A DNA stretch of 6,893 bases from Thermodesulfovibrionia bacterium (GTDB lineage Bacteria; Nitrospirota; Thermodesulfovibrionia; UBA6902), in NCBI GenBank assembly GCA_947258735.1, contig CAMYJJ010000159.1, positions 1 through 6,893 on the forward strand. The letters are read 5' to 3'. The translations under genes and the position numbers were made by a program. Positions within the stretch are counted from its first letter, which is position 1. Every line of letters starts with the position of its first letter. Shown here piece by piece: positions 1-5,981 of the stretch. The notes under the pieces are model-generated. The model did no database searches. It was given only the letters and a program-made list of their open reading frames with translations, and had not been told where the DNA came from.

Positions 1-1717
1 CATTTGTCCTCACCTTGATAAATCTTGCCTTGTCCGCCCATGTCATCAGCTCTTTATACCATTTGTTATGTTCAGGATTTGCAGGGTTAAGTTTTAACTG
101 GCCTTCATAGAATGTGCCCTTTGTGCCGTTCAGCGTGATCCAGTCTCCCTGCTTCAGCGTCTTTCCATTAACATTGATTTTCTTGCCTTTCAAGTCAATA
201 ACAAGGTCAGAACAGCCAACGATACAGCATTTACCCCAGCCGCGGGCAACAAGGGCCGCGTGACTGGTCATGCCGCCTTTTGCCGTAAGAATGGCCTCAG
301 CAGCATGCATGCCGTGCACGTCTTCAGGCGATGTTTCAGTCCTGACAAGAATAACCTTCTCACCCTTCTTTGCCCATGCCTCTGCATCATCAGCAGTAAG
401 CGTTATCCGTCCTTTTGCTCCGCCCGGACCTGCAGGAAGTCCTTTTGCAAGCACGCCTGCTTTCTTCTCTGCTGCAAGATCAACACTCGGGTGAAGAAGC
501 TCATCTATCTGATCAGGTTTAACTCTGAGAATGGCTGTTTCTTTTGTGATCAGTTTCTGCTTTGCCATTTCAACGGCCATGCGTATTGCGGCCTGCCCAT
601 TGCGTTTTCCCACACGTGTCTGAAGCATCCAGAGTTTTCCGTCTTCAATGGTAAATTCGATGTCCTGCATATCCTTATAATGGTTTTCAAGTCTCTTTTC
701 ATAACTATGAAGCTCTTTATAAAGCTTCGGCATTTTTTCTTCAAGTGATGGCAGATGTCTGGTATCAGCAGTCTTACCTGCCTTGTTTACCGGGTTAGGC
801 GTTCTCAGTCCTGCGACAACATCTTCACCCTGTGCGTTAGGAAGCCATTCACCGAAGAACATGTTTTCTCCTGTTGCCGGGTTACGCGTGAAAGCAACTC
901 CTGTGGCCGAGGTATCACCGGTATTTCCAAATACCATTGTCTGTACGTTCACTGCCGTACCCCACCAGTCGGGAAGTCCCTCGATTTTTCTGTATGATAC
1001 GGCCCGCTTGCCCATCCATGAGGAGAAGACAGCGCTGATGCTTCCCCAGAGCTGCTCCTGGTGCGTGTCAGGGAATGGTTTCTTTAATGTCTGTTTTATG
1101 AGTTTCTTAAATTGATCACAGAGTTTCTTAAGGTCATCAACAGAAAGATCTGTGTCGCTCTTATACCGTTTTTTCTTTTTTACCGCTTCAAGTGCATGCT
1201 CAAGCTTATAACGAATTCCATCGTGGTCTGTTTTAGGCTCTATGCCGGCACCTTTTTCCATAACAACATCAGAGTACATCATCATCAGGCGACGGTAAGC
1301 GTCATATACAAAACGGGGGTTATTGGTTTTTTTGATCAGTCCGGGAATCGTCTTTGTGGTGAGACCTGCATTGAGAATGGTCTCCATCATCCCGGGCATT
1401 GAGGCACGTGCCCCTGAACGTATGGACATAAGAAGAGGATCTTTCGGGTCACCGAACTTTTTGCCCATTATTTTCTCTACCTTTGCCATTGCAGCATCGA
1501 CCTGTTTTTTCAGGTCTTTCGGGTACCTTTGTCTGTTTTCATAATACTCGGTACATACTTCAGTGGTGATCGTAAATCCAGGCGGTACAGGGAGTTTTAA
1601 TTTAGGGTGTCCTGACATTTCAGCCAGGTTTGCCCCTTTTCCACCCAACAGATTTTTCATTGCTGCTTTGCCGTCGGCTTTGCCGGCTCCAAAGAAGTAG
1701 ACATACTTTTTGGCCAT
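1..1717 (-). CDS. ppdK: Pyruvate, phosphate dikinase, N-terminal part (C-terminus off the left edge)
   Basis: This cytoplasmic enzyme interconverts ATP + phosphate + pyruvate and AMP + pyrophosphate + phosphoenolpyruvate, linking glycolysis and gluconeogenesis. The window holds 572 codons with no frame break. Visible landmarks are the start MAKKYVYFF, the ATP-grasp loop LLGGKGANLAEM (about 23-34, K27), RSGARASMPGM (100-110), NVQTMVFGNTGDTSATGVAF, the nucleotide-site end WMLQTR (R368), and the phosphohistidine motif GGMTSHAALVARG with H486. T484 is the position that regulatory kinases modify in plant and some bacterial PPDKs. The frame leaves the window at KVRTN, where the C-terminal PEP/pyruvate barrel begins, so roughly the last third is missing. 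Compared with the Clostridium symbiosum enzyme as I remember it (H455), numbering is shifted by about 31, including a short insert GKADGKAA near residue 12. The start is supported by GGAGG six bases upstream. PEP synthase is unlikely given the PPDK-type N-terminus. Confidence 0.98.
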   Translation of the reverse strand, partial: MAKKYVYFFGAGKADGKAAMKNLLGGKGANLAEMSGHPKLKLPVPPGFTITTEVCTEYYENRQRYPKDLKKQVDAAMAKVEKIMGKKFGDPKDPLLMSIRSGARASMPGMMETILNAGLTTKTIPGLIKKTNNPRFVYDAYRRLMMMYSDVVMEKGAGIEPKTDHDGIRYKLEHALEAVKKKKRYKSDTDLSVDDLKKLCDQFKKLIKQTLKKPFPDTHQEQLWGSISAVFSSWMGKRAVSYRKIEGLPDWWGTAVNVQTMVFGNTGDTSATGVAFTRNPATGENMFFGEWLPNAQGEDVVAGLRTPNPVNKAGKTADTRHLPSLEEKMPKLYKELHSYEKRLENHYKDMQDIEFTIEDGKLWMLQTRVGKRNGQAAIRMAVEMAKQKLITKETAILRVKPDQIDELLHPSVDLAAEKKAGVLAKGLPAGPGGAKGRITLTADDAEAWAKKGEKVILVRTETSPEDVHGMHAAEAILTAKGGMTSHAALVARGWGKCCIVGCSDLVIDLKGKKINVNGKTLKQGDWITLNGTKGTFYEGQLKLNPANPEHNKWYKELMTWADKARFIKVRTN

Positions 1718-1723
1718 TTCCAT

Positions 1724-1728
1724 CCTCC
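1724..1728 (-). promoter_or_regulatory. Ribosome binding site of ppdK
   Basis: GGAGG is read on the minus strand six bases before the ATG at 1717-1715. It is a strong Shine-Dalgarno match and fixes the ppdK start. Confidence 0.85.
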
Positions 1729-1788
1729 AGTGTGTTATTAAGATTTGTTAATAAAAGTAATAAGTTAATTGTCCGCTCAAGAGCCGAT

Positions 1789-1817
1789 ATTTTACACAAA
1801 ACAATAAATCAATTCAA
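1789..1817 (-). promoter_or_regulatory. Candidate sigma-70-type promoter for ppdK
   Basis: On the minus strand, TTGAAT (1817-1812) and TAAAAT (1794-1789) are separated by exactly 17 bp. The -10 box differs from consensus at one base and the -35 box at two. Transcription would start near 1782, giving a leader of about 65 nt before the ppdK ATG. An eight-base dyad, GCTC-AA-GAGC (1775-1784), lies at the predicted start point and could be an operator, although it is short. The promoter would let ppdK be transcribed independently of glyS, from which the plus-strand operon separates it. The assignment rests on motif matching only. Confidence 0.55.
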
Positions 1818-1856
1818 TTCCTGATGCATGAATAAAATTAATATAATCATGGAATT

Positions 1857-1931
1857 TTTCCGCTAGAACATGACACATTTTTTGGCTCTTCATTTGCATG
1901 GTTTGCCATATATGGATTTTACTGGCGGAAA
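1857..1931. repeat. Inverted repeat TTTCCGC / GCGGAAA bracketing the sigma-54-like element
   Basis: TTTCCGC (1857-1863) and GCGGAAA (1925-1931) are exact inverted 7-mers, about 68 bp centre to centre, and the -24/-12 element lies between them. They could be paired protein sites or chance. The 61-base gap makes a simple RNA hairpin less attractive, and only the right arm would be inside the predicted transcript. Confidence 0.35.
1882..1898 (+). promoter_or_regulatory. Candidate sigma-54 (-24/-12) promoter facing the sensory operon
   Basis: TTGGCTCTTCATTTGCA fits the RpoN consensus YTGGCACGNNNNTTGCW. GG (1884-1885) and GC (1896-1897) are separated by the required 10 bases, TTGC is intact, and two defined positions in the -24 half are mismatched. 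The start point would be near 1909, giving an unusually long leader of about 246 nt before the ATG at 2155. No enhancer-binding-protein gene is visible in the window. A single motif match in an AT-rich region can be accidental, so this is a candidate only. Confidence 0.4.
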
Positions 1932-2010
1932 TTGTACTTACGAATGCATATTCAGGAGTGATTGTGCCGAGGTATCTATTGAATTTAAAAGCAGATCCGG
2001 TTGGTTTCAA

Positions 2011-2033
2011 ATATACGTATATATATATATATT
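2011..2033. repeat. Alternating A/T tract with a 12-bp palindrome
   Basis: The tract opens with the perfect palindrome ATATACGTATAT (2011-2022) and continues as an uninterrupted AT alternation to about 2032. Such DNA melts and bends easily and could serve promoter opening or nucleoid-protein binding upstream of the operon. It may equally be simple low-complexity sequence. Confidence 0.6.
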
Positions 2034-2090
2034 AAAGATATTTTCGCAAATACCGATGTATATATAAACGTTATTGTATGAATTCAGCTA

Positions 2091-2111
2091 TGTTCATATG
2101 GATATTGAACA
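2091..2111. promoter_or_regulatory. Dyad operator candidate TGTTCA-N9-TGAACA
   Basis: Two perfect 6-bp half-sites in inverted orientation are separated by nine bases and end 43 bp before the start codon of the substrate-binding protein. The total length of 21 bp and centre spacing of 15 bp suit a homodimeric helix-turn-helix regulator. No regulator gene is present in the window, so the binding protein is unknown. A weak TTGTAT (2074-2079) / TATGGA (2097-2102) promoter-like pair with a 17-bp spacer overlaps it, so a bound repressor could block transcription there. Confidence 0.35.
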
Positions 2112-2154
2112 GAAAATATGCATTACATGCTTTTAAACATAAAAAGGCCATAAC

Positions 2155-3036
2155 ATGCCCCTGAACAGGATGAAGCATTATGTAACCGTTGCAACGGTTA
2201 TGTTTTTCATGATCTCAAGTACATCATATGCGATGGACCTTACCATAGGGCTCGTACCTGAACAGAATATATTCAAGCAGATAAAGAAATATCAGATACT
2301 TGATGAGTACATTGAACGTAAAAGCGATATAAATATTAATTTTACCATCCTGTCCAGTCATGAAAAATCCATTGCTGATTTTAAAAAGAGAAATCTGGAC
2401 GGTGCGTTTCTGTGCAGCCTTACCGGCGCTGATGCGAAGGATAAACTGGAAGTTGCATATATTGCCAACATTGTCAACACTGATGGCAGGGCAACATCAC
2501 GAAGTTACCTCTTCACTCACAAAGACAGCAGCATAGAACATGTGGAGCAGATGAGATACAGGGTCATGGCATTTGTAGACAAGGCAACAACAGCAGGATA
2601 TGCATTTCCGGTTGCTTATCTTCGTGACCATGGAATTAACGATATTAACGGCTTTTTTAAGGATTATTTCTTTACCGGCAGCCATGATGCTTCCATTTAT
2701 GCAGTGCTGAATAAAGAAGCGGATATTGGGGCTTCAAAAAGCAGTGTGTTTGATATGCTGGCCAAAAAAGATGTTCGCATTACAAGTAATTTGAAGATAA
2801 TTGTTTCATCAAATGAGTTCCCCTCCAATGTGCTGGTGTTGAAAAAAGACCTGCCTCTGGACATCAAAAACCGATTAAAGAGCATTCTTGTAAATATGGA
2901 CAGTAGCAGTGACGGCAAACAGGCACTGAAAGCGTTTGGTGCCATGAAATTTATTGAGGCACGGGAAAGTGATTACCATACAATAGCTGATGGTTCCGGA
3001 AATATTGAACTGAGCAGAGAGAAAGACCTGAAGTAA
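2155..3036 (+). CDS. PhnD-like periplasmic substrate-binding protein (phosphate/phosphite/phosphonate family), orphan
   Basis: This is a 293-residue exported protein predicted to bind a small ligand in the periplasm. Residues 1-26 form a signal peptide: a basic start with R5 and K7, a hydrophobic core at 9-20, and a likely cut after SYA26. The mature part opens with MDLTIGLVPEQ, typical of the first strand of type-2 periplasmic binding proteins. The central VDKATTAGYAFPVAYL (141-156) matches the family's ligand loop, where PhnD has a Ser/Thr-Ser-Gly-Tyr motif; T145 and T146 are the likely oxyanion contacts. GSHDASIYAVLNKEADIGA (175-193) is the other hallmark block. The start at 2155 has AAGG (2144-2147) seven bases upstream. 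An internal ATG at 2170 would also leave a workable signal peptide. No permease or ATPase gene is adjacent; a c-di-GMP receptor follows 19 bp downstream, which suggests a sensory role. The actual ligand cannot be read from the sequence, and phosphonate binding should not be assumed. Confidence 0.9.
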   Translation: MPLNRMKHYVTVATVMFFMISSTSYAMDLTIGLVPEQNIFKQIKKYQILDEYIERKSDININFTILSSHEKSIADFKKRNLDGAFLCSLTGADAKDKLEVAYIANIVNTDGRATSRSYLFTHKDSSIEHVEQMRYRVMAFVDKATTAGYAFPVAYLRDHGINDINGFFKDYFFTGSHDASIYAVLNKEADIGASKSSVFDMLAKKDVRITSNLKIIVSSNEFPSNVLVLKKDLPLDIKNRLKSILVNMDSSSDGKQALKAFGAMKFIEARESDYHTIADGSGNIELSREKDLK

Positions 3037-3055
3037 TGGAAGAAGACAGGATTAC

Positions 3056-5950
3056 ATGAGAAGAAATATCATATTATCATTGCTGGTATTAATGAGTATG
3101 TTTGCTATCGGTGCTTTTGTCTCCATTCACTTATCGAGAAACACCGTGACTGAATTAAACAAACTTGTTGAGCTTCATGAAGTTGAAGAATTGCGGCGAT
3201 CGCTGATTATTGATATTCAGACAGTCCAGTCTAATGTGTATACCCTCGGAACTCCATTCGGTGTGAATATTGATACATTGGTGAACAATATGATGAAACT
3301 TGAAAAAGGGGCTGATCAGTGTACATCGTGCCATCATTCACCACATCTGACAAACAGATTAATTCGTATTAAGACATTGGTTAATGATTATGAAGAGGGG
3401 TTAAGCAGTGTTATCCTCACTGAGGGTGCTCCAAAGAGTATGGAAAGTAAAAAACCGGGAGTAATCAGTATTGGAAATGAAATTATTACCATGATACAGG
3501 ATATGTCACATACCGCAACATCAAGCCTGGAAAATGAAACCAGACATGCAGTAAGCAATATGAACAGCATCAGGTCAACACTCTTCTACACGGTGGCCGT
3601 GACGTTTATTTTATGCATTTTAGTAGCATGGAGGCTGGCAAACTCCATTACCCGGCCTGTACATAAGCTCCTTGAAGCAACCAGCAGGATTTCTGAGGGA
3701 CAACTTGGTTCTACTATTTCCTATGATGCCAGTAATGAATTCGGACAACTTGCAGACCACTTTAATTCCATGAGTGCGGCTATACAAAAAGGGTACAATG
3801 AACTGAAGAAAGAGATAACAGAGAGAAAAGAAATTCAGGGTGCCCTGAGTAAATCCGAAAAATTCCTCAGTACAATATTTGAGAGTATTCGCGATCCTTT
3901 CTGTATTTTTGATGCGGATTTTAAAATAGTGATGTCCAATGAAGCATATGCAGACCTGAAAAATATGAAAAACGGGAATTTGACAGGGAAGACATGTCAA
4001 GACCTGTCATGTGACGGAAATATGTCGTGCAGGGAATGTGTGGTGCAGAAAACGTTTATGTCAAAAGACCCCTGTGCAATTGACAGCTCTCTGATTCAGG
4101 AAGACGGATCAACGATGTGGCTTGATGTGTATACGTATCCGATATTTGATGAGCAGGGGTGTGTCAAGCATGTTATTGAATATGTCAGGGATGTTACAGA
4201 CAGAAGACTCACAGAAATGGCACTAAAACAGAGTGAAGAACGGTTTGCACTGGCCTCAAAAGGCGCCAATGACGGGCTGTGGGACTGGGACATTAAATCC
4301 AATAATGTGTACTATTCAGAGCGCTGGAAATCGATGATCGGGTTTCAGGGTAAGGAGCTCTGTAAAAGTCCGGACGACTGGGTGGAAAGAGTGCATCCTA
4401 ATGAGCGTACGCAGGTCAAGACCGAAATTGCATCCCATATCAACGGACTATCACCGCATTTTGAAAGTGAGCACAGGTTATTGCATAAAGACGGATCATA
4501 TCGATGGATGCTGACCAGGGGGCTTGCTGTACGTGATGCTTCGGGGAATGCATACCGTTTTGCCGGATCCATGACAGACATCACAGACCGTAAACTGGCT
4601 GAGGAGCAGCTTATGTTTGATGCGCTGCACGATGTCATGACGGGACTGCCGAACCGCTTACTTTTCATGGACAGACTTGACCATGCGGTAAACCGTGAAA
4701 AGAGGCATAAGGAGTATCTGTTTGCGGTGTTATTCATGGATATAGACCGCTTTAAGGTATTAAATGACAGTCTTGGACATACCATGGGGGACAAGATGCT
4801 CATGGCTGTGAGTAAACGGCTTGAAGAGAGCCTGAGGCCGGGAGATACAGTTGCCCGTCTTGGCGGGGATGAATTTGCCATATTGCTCGAAGACCTTAAA
4901 GACAGGGGTGAGGCACTGTTTATCGCTGAGCGTATACAGCAAAAACTGTCAGCGCCATTTGACCTGAGCGGTCAGGAGATTTTCTCATCAGTGAGCATAG
5001 GACTGGTGTTTAACACAACGGGATATGAACATCCTGAGAACCTGCTGCGTAATGCAGATATTGCCATGTATCAGGCAAAGGCAAACGGCAGTGCCCGATG
5101 TGAAGTTTTCAGTCTTGACATGTACGATGATGCAGTTGCACGGTTGCAGCTGGAAACAGACATTCGTCAGGCAATTACGAATAATGAATTTGTGCTGCAC
5201 TATCAGCCTATCATATCCGGCCGGTCAGGGGCCATTGAAGGGTTTGAGGCACTGATAAGATGGCAGCATCCGAAAAAAGGTCTTATATCGCCCGATAAAT
5301 TTATATCCTGTGCTGAAGACACGGGTTTGATTATTCAAATTGGAAACTGGGTGCTGGAAGAGGCATGCCGTCAGGTAGCTGAATGGAAAAGGAGTATTCC
5401 GGGTTTCGGGGCGGTATCCGTGAGTGTGAATCTCTCAAGTAAGCAGGTGCTGCCTACCCTTGTCACAAAACTGAACGAGGTCATCAGGGAAACAGGGATA
5501 TCTGCGCAGCACCTGATTCTTGAAATCACGGAAAGCATGATTATGGATAATTCAGAAATAATAGGTCCGATCATGGCTCAGATAAAAAATATGGACGTAA
5601 AACTGCATATTGATGATTTTGGTACCGGATACTCATCCTTGAGGTATCTGCACGATTTTCCCGTTGATGCCCTGAAAATAGACCGCTCATTTATTTATGG
5701 TATGACTCAAAATGAAGAGAAAGTGAAAATTGTCAGTGCAATCACTACGCTGGCCCACGGCATGAATATGGCTGTCGTTGCTGAAGGCGTGGAAACAGAA
5801 GGGCAGCTGCATCTGATCTCTGAATTTGAATGCGAATATCTGCAGGGATTTCTTTTTTCCAAACCATTAGAGAGTAAACAGGCAACGGAGCTCTTACGTC
5901 AGGGGGACGTTTATTTTATCCAGAAATCAGTGCATTTCATCAGGCGGTAA
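3056..5950 (+). CDS. Membrane receptor with periplasmic heme-c motif, HAMP, two PAS, GGDEF and EAL domains
   Basis: This 964-residue inner-membrane protein is predicted to make and/or degrade cyclic di-GMP. Its order is: TM1 (5-27); a mostly helical periplasmic domain (28-175) with a CXXCH heme-c attachment motif, C89-T-S-C92-H93, followed by H94 and H97; TM2 (177-193); HAMP (194-246); a coiled linker; PAS1 (about 264-384), with a cysteine cluster C314, C319, C325, C328; PAS2 of the PAS_3 type (about 394-513, ending DITDRKLAEEQL); GGDEF (514-686); and EAL (about 700-950). The GGDEF motif is intact (G603-F607). The inhibitory I-site RPGD (594-597) lies five residues before it. In the EAL domain, E731-A-L, N792, E823, DDFGTGYSS (853-861), K874, E910 and Q930 are all present, so phosphodiesterase activity is expected. 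ACAGG sits five bases before the start. The gene is co-transcribed with the upstream binding protein (19-bp gap). Net activity and ligand are unknown. Confidence 0.95.
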   Translation: MRRNIILSLLVLMSMFAIGAFVSIHLSRNTVTELNKLVELHEVEELRRSLIIDIQTVQSNVYTLGTPFGVNIDTLVNNMMKLEKGADQCTSCHHSPHLTNRLIRIKTLVNDYEEGLSSVILTEGAPKSMESKKPGVISIGNEIITMIQDMSHTATSSLENETRHAVSNMNSIRSTLFYTVAVTFILCILVAWRLANSITRPVHKLLEATSRISEGQLGSTISYDASNEFGQLADHFNSMSAAIQKGYNELKKEITERKEIQGALSKSEKFLSTIFESIRDPFCIFDADFKIVMSNEAYADLKNMKNGNLTGKTCQDLSCDGNMSCRECVVQKTFMSKDPCAIDSSLIQEDGSTMWLDVYTYPIFDEQGCVKHVIEYVRDVTDRRLTEMALKQSEERFALASKGANDGLWDWDIKSNNVYYSERWKSMIGFQGKELCKSPDDWVERVHPNERTQVKTEIASHINGLSPHFESEHRLLHKDGSYRWMLTRGLAVRDASGNAYRFAGSMTDITDRKLAEEQLMFDALHDVMTGLPNRLLFMDRLDHAVNREKRHKEYLFAVLFMDIDRFKVLNDSLGHTMGDKMLMAVSKRLEESLRPGDTVARLGGDEFAILLEDLKDRGEALFIAERIQQKLSAPFDLSGQEIFSSVSIGLVFNTTGYEHPENLLRNADIAMYQAKANGSARCEVFSLDMYDDAVARLQLETDIRQAITNNEFVLHYQPIISGRSGAIEGFEALIRWQHPKKGLISPDKFISCAEDTGLIIQIGNWVLEEACRQVAEWKRSIPGFGAVSVSVNLSSKQVLPTLVTKLNEVIRETGISAQHLILEITESMIMDNSEIIGPIMAQIKNMDVKLHIDDFGTGYSSLRYLHDFPVDALKIDRSFIYGMTQNEEKVKIVSAITTLAHGMNMAVVAEGVETEGQLHLISEFECEYLQGFLFSKPLESKQATELLRQGDVYFIQKSVHFIRR

Positions 5951-5981
5951 TTTATTCTTCAAGAATTTTTGAAAAATCGCC
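5943..5981. other. Tail-to-tail junction of the receptor gene and glyS, with overlapping A/T palindromes
   Basis: The two stop codons are separated by a single base (5951). Two small palindromes overlap at the glyS end: ATTCTT-C-AAGAAT (5954-5966) and ATTTTT-G-AAAAAT (5965-5977). GGCG (5943-5946) and CGCC (5978-5981) flank them. Read on the plus strand, the first palindrome is followed by a T run, loosely like a terminator, but the stem is A/T-rich with a one-base loop. This is at best a weak bidirectional terminator, and any transcript of the operon ending further right would be antisense to glyS. Confidence 0.3.

Larger units (their letters stand above)
1718..2154. other. AT-rich divergent intergenic region between ppdK and the sensory operon
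   Basis: These 437 bp contain no convincing gene. The stretch is clearly more A/T-rich than its neighbours. Besides the promoter-like elements and repeats listed separately, it contains a 10-bp palindrome CCATATATGG (1906-1915), and a 7-bp inverted pair AAGAGCC (1779-1785) / GGCTCTT (1884-1890). The second arm of that pair overlaps the sigma-54-like element. GTATATATA occurs twice as a direct repeat (2017-2025 and 2058-2066), 41 bp apart, though this sequence is low-complexity. Two short open frames (1792-2010 minus, with a TTG start; 1870-2067 plus) lack ribosome binding sites and family resemblance, so I do not call them genes. The region probably serves as a bidirectional control region. 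Confidence 0.7.

Noticed and set aside
260..748. Open frame of 162 codons on the plus strand opposite ppdK
   Set aside because: It lies wholly antisense to a well-conserved ppdK reading frame, is cysteine- and phenylalanine-rich with no family resemblance, and has no ribosome binding site.
1906..1915. CCATATATGG palindrome
   Set aside because: It is a single short A/T-centred palindrome in an AT-rich spacer with no second copy, so there is no basis for a specific role.
1792..2010. Possible 72-codon gene on the minus strand in the intergenic region
   Set aside because: It starts with TTG, is preceded only by the A/T tract with no Shine-Dalgarno, overlaps the ppdK promoter candidate and shows no family motif.
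2001..2029. TTGGTT-17 bp-TATATA as a sigma-70 promoter for the sensory operon
   Set aside because: Both boxes are weak matches, and the -10 falls in an alternating A/T tract where such a hit is expected by chance.
1870..2067. Possible 65-codon gene on the plus strand in the intergenic region
   Set aside because: It has no ribosome binding site, its C-terminal residues derive from the AT repeat, and it resembles no known protein.
3620..4000. Open frame of 126 codons on the minus strand opposite the HAMP/PAS1 region
   Set aside because: It is antisense to a clear domain-bearing gene, and its translation shows no recognisable motif.
4345..4881. Open frame of 178 codons on the minus strand opposite the PAS2/GGDEF region
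   Set aside because: It is antisense to conserved GGDEF coding sequence, with serine-rich low-complexity composition typical of a shadow frame.
5943..5981. Strong rho-independent terminator at the convergent junction
   Set aside because: The stems are A/T-rich with one-base loops, and the GGCG/CGCC arms are 31 bases apart, so no stable canonical terminator hairpin forms.
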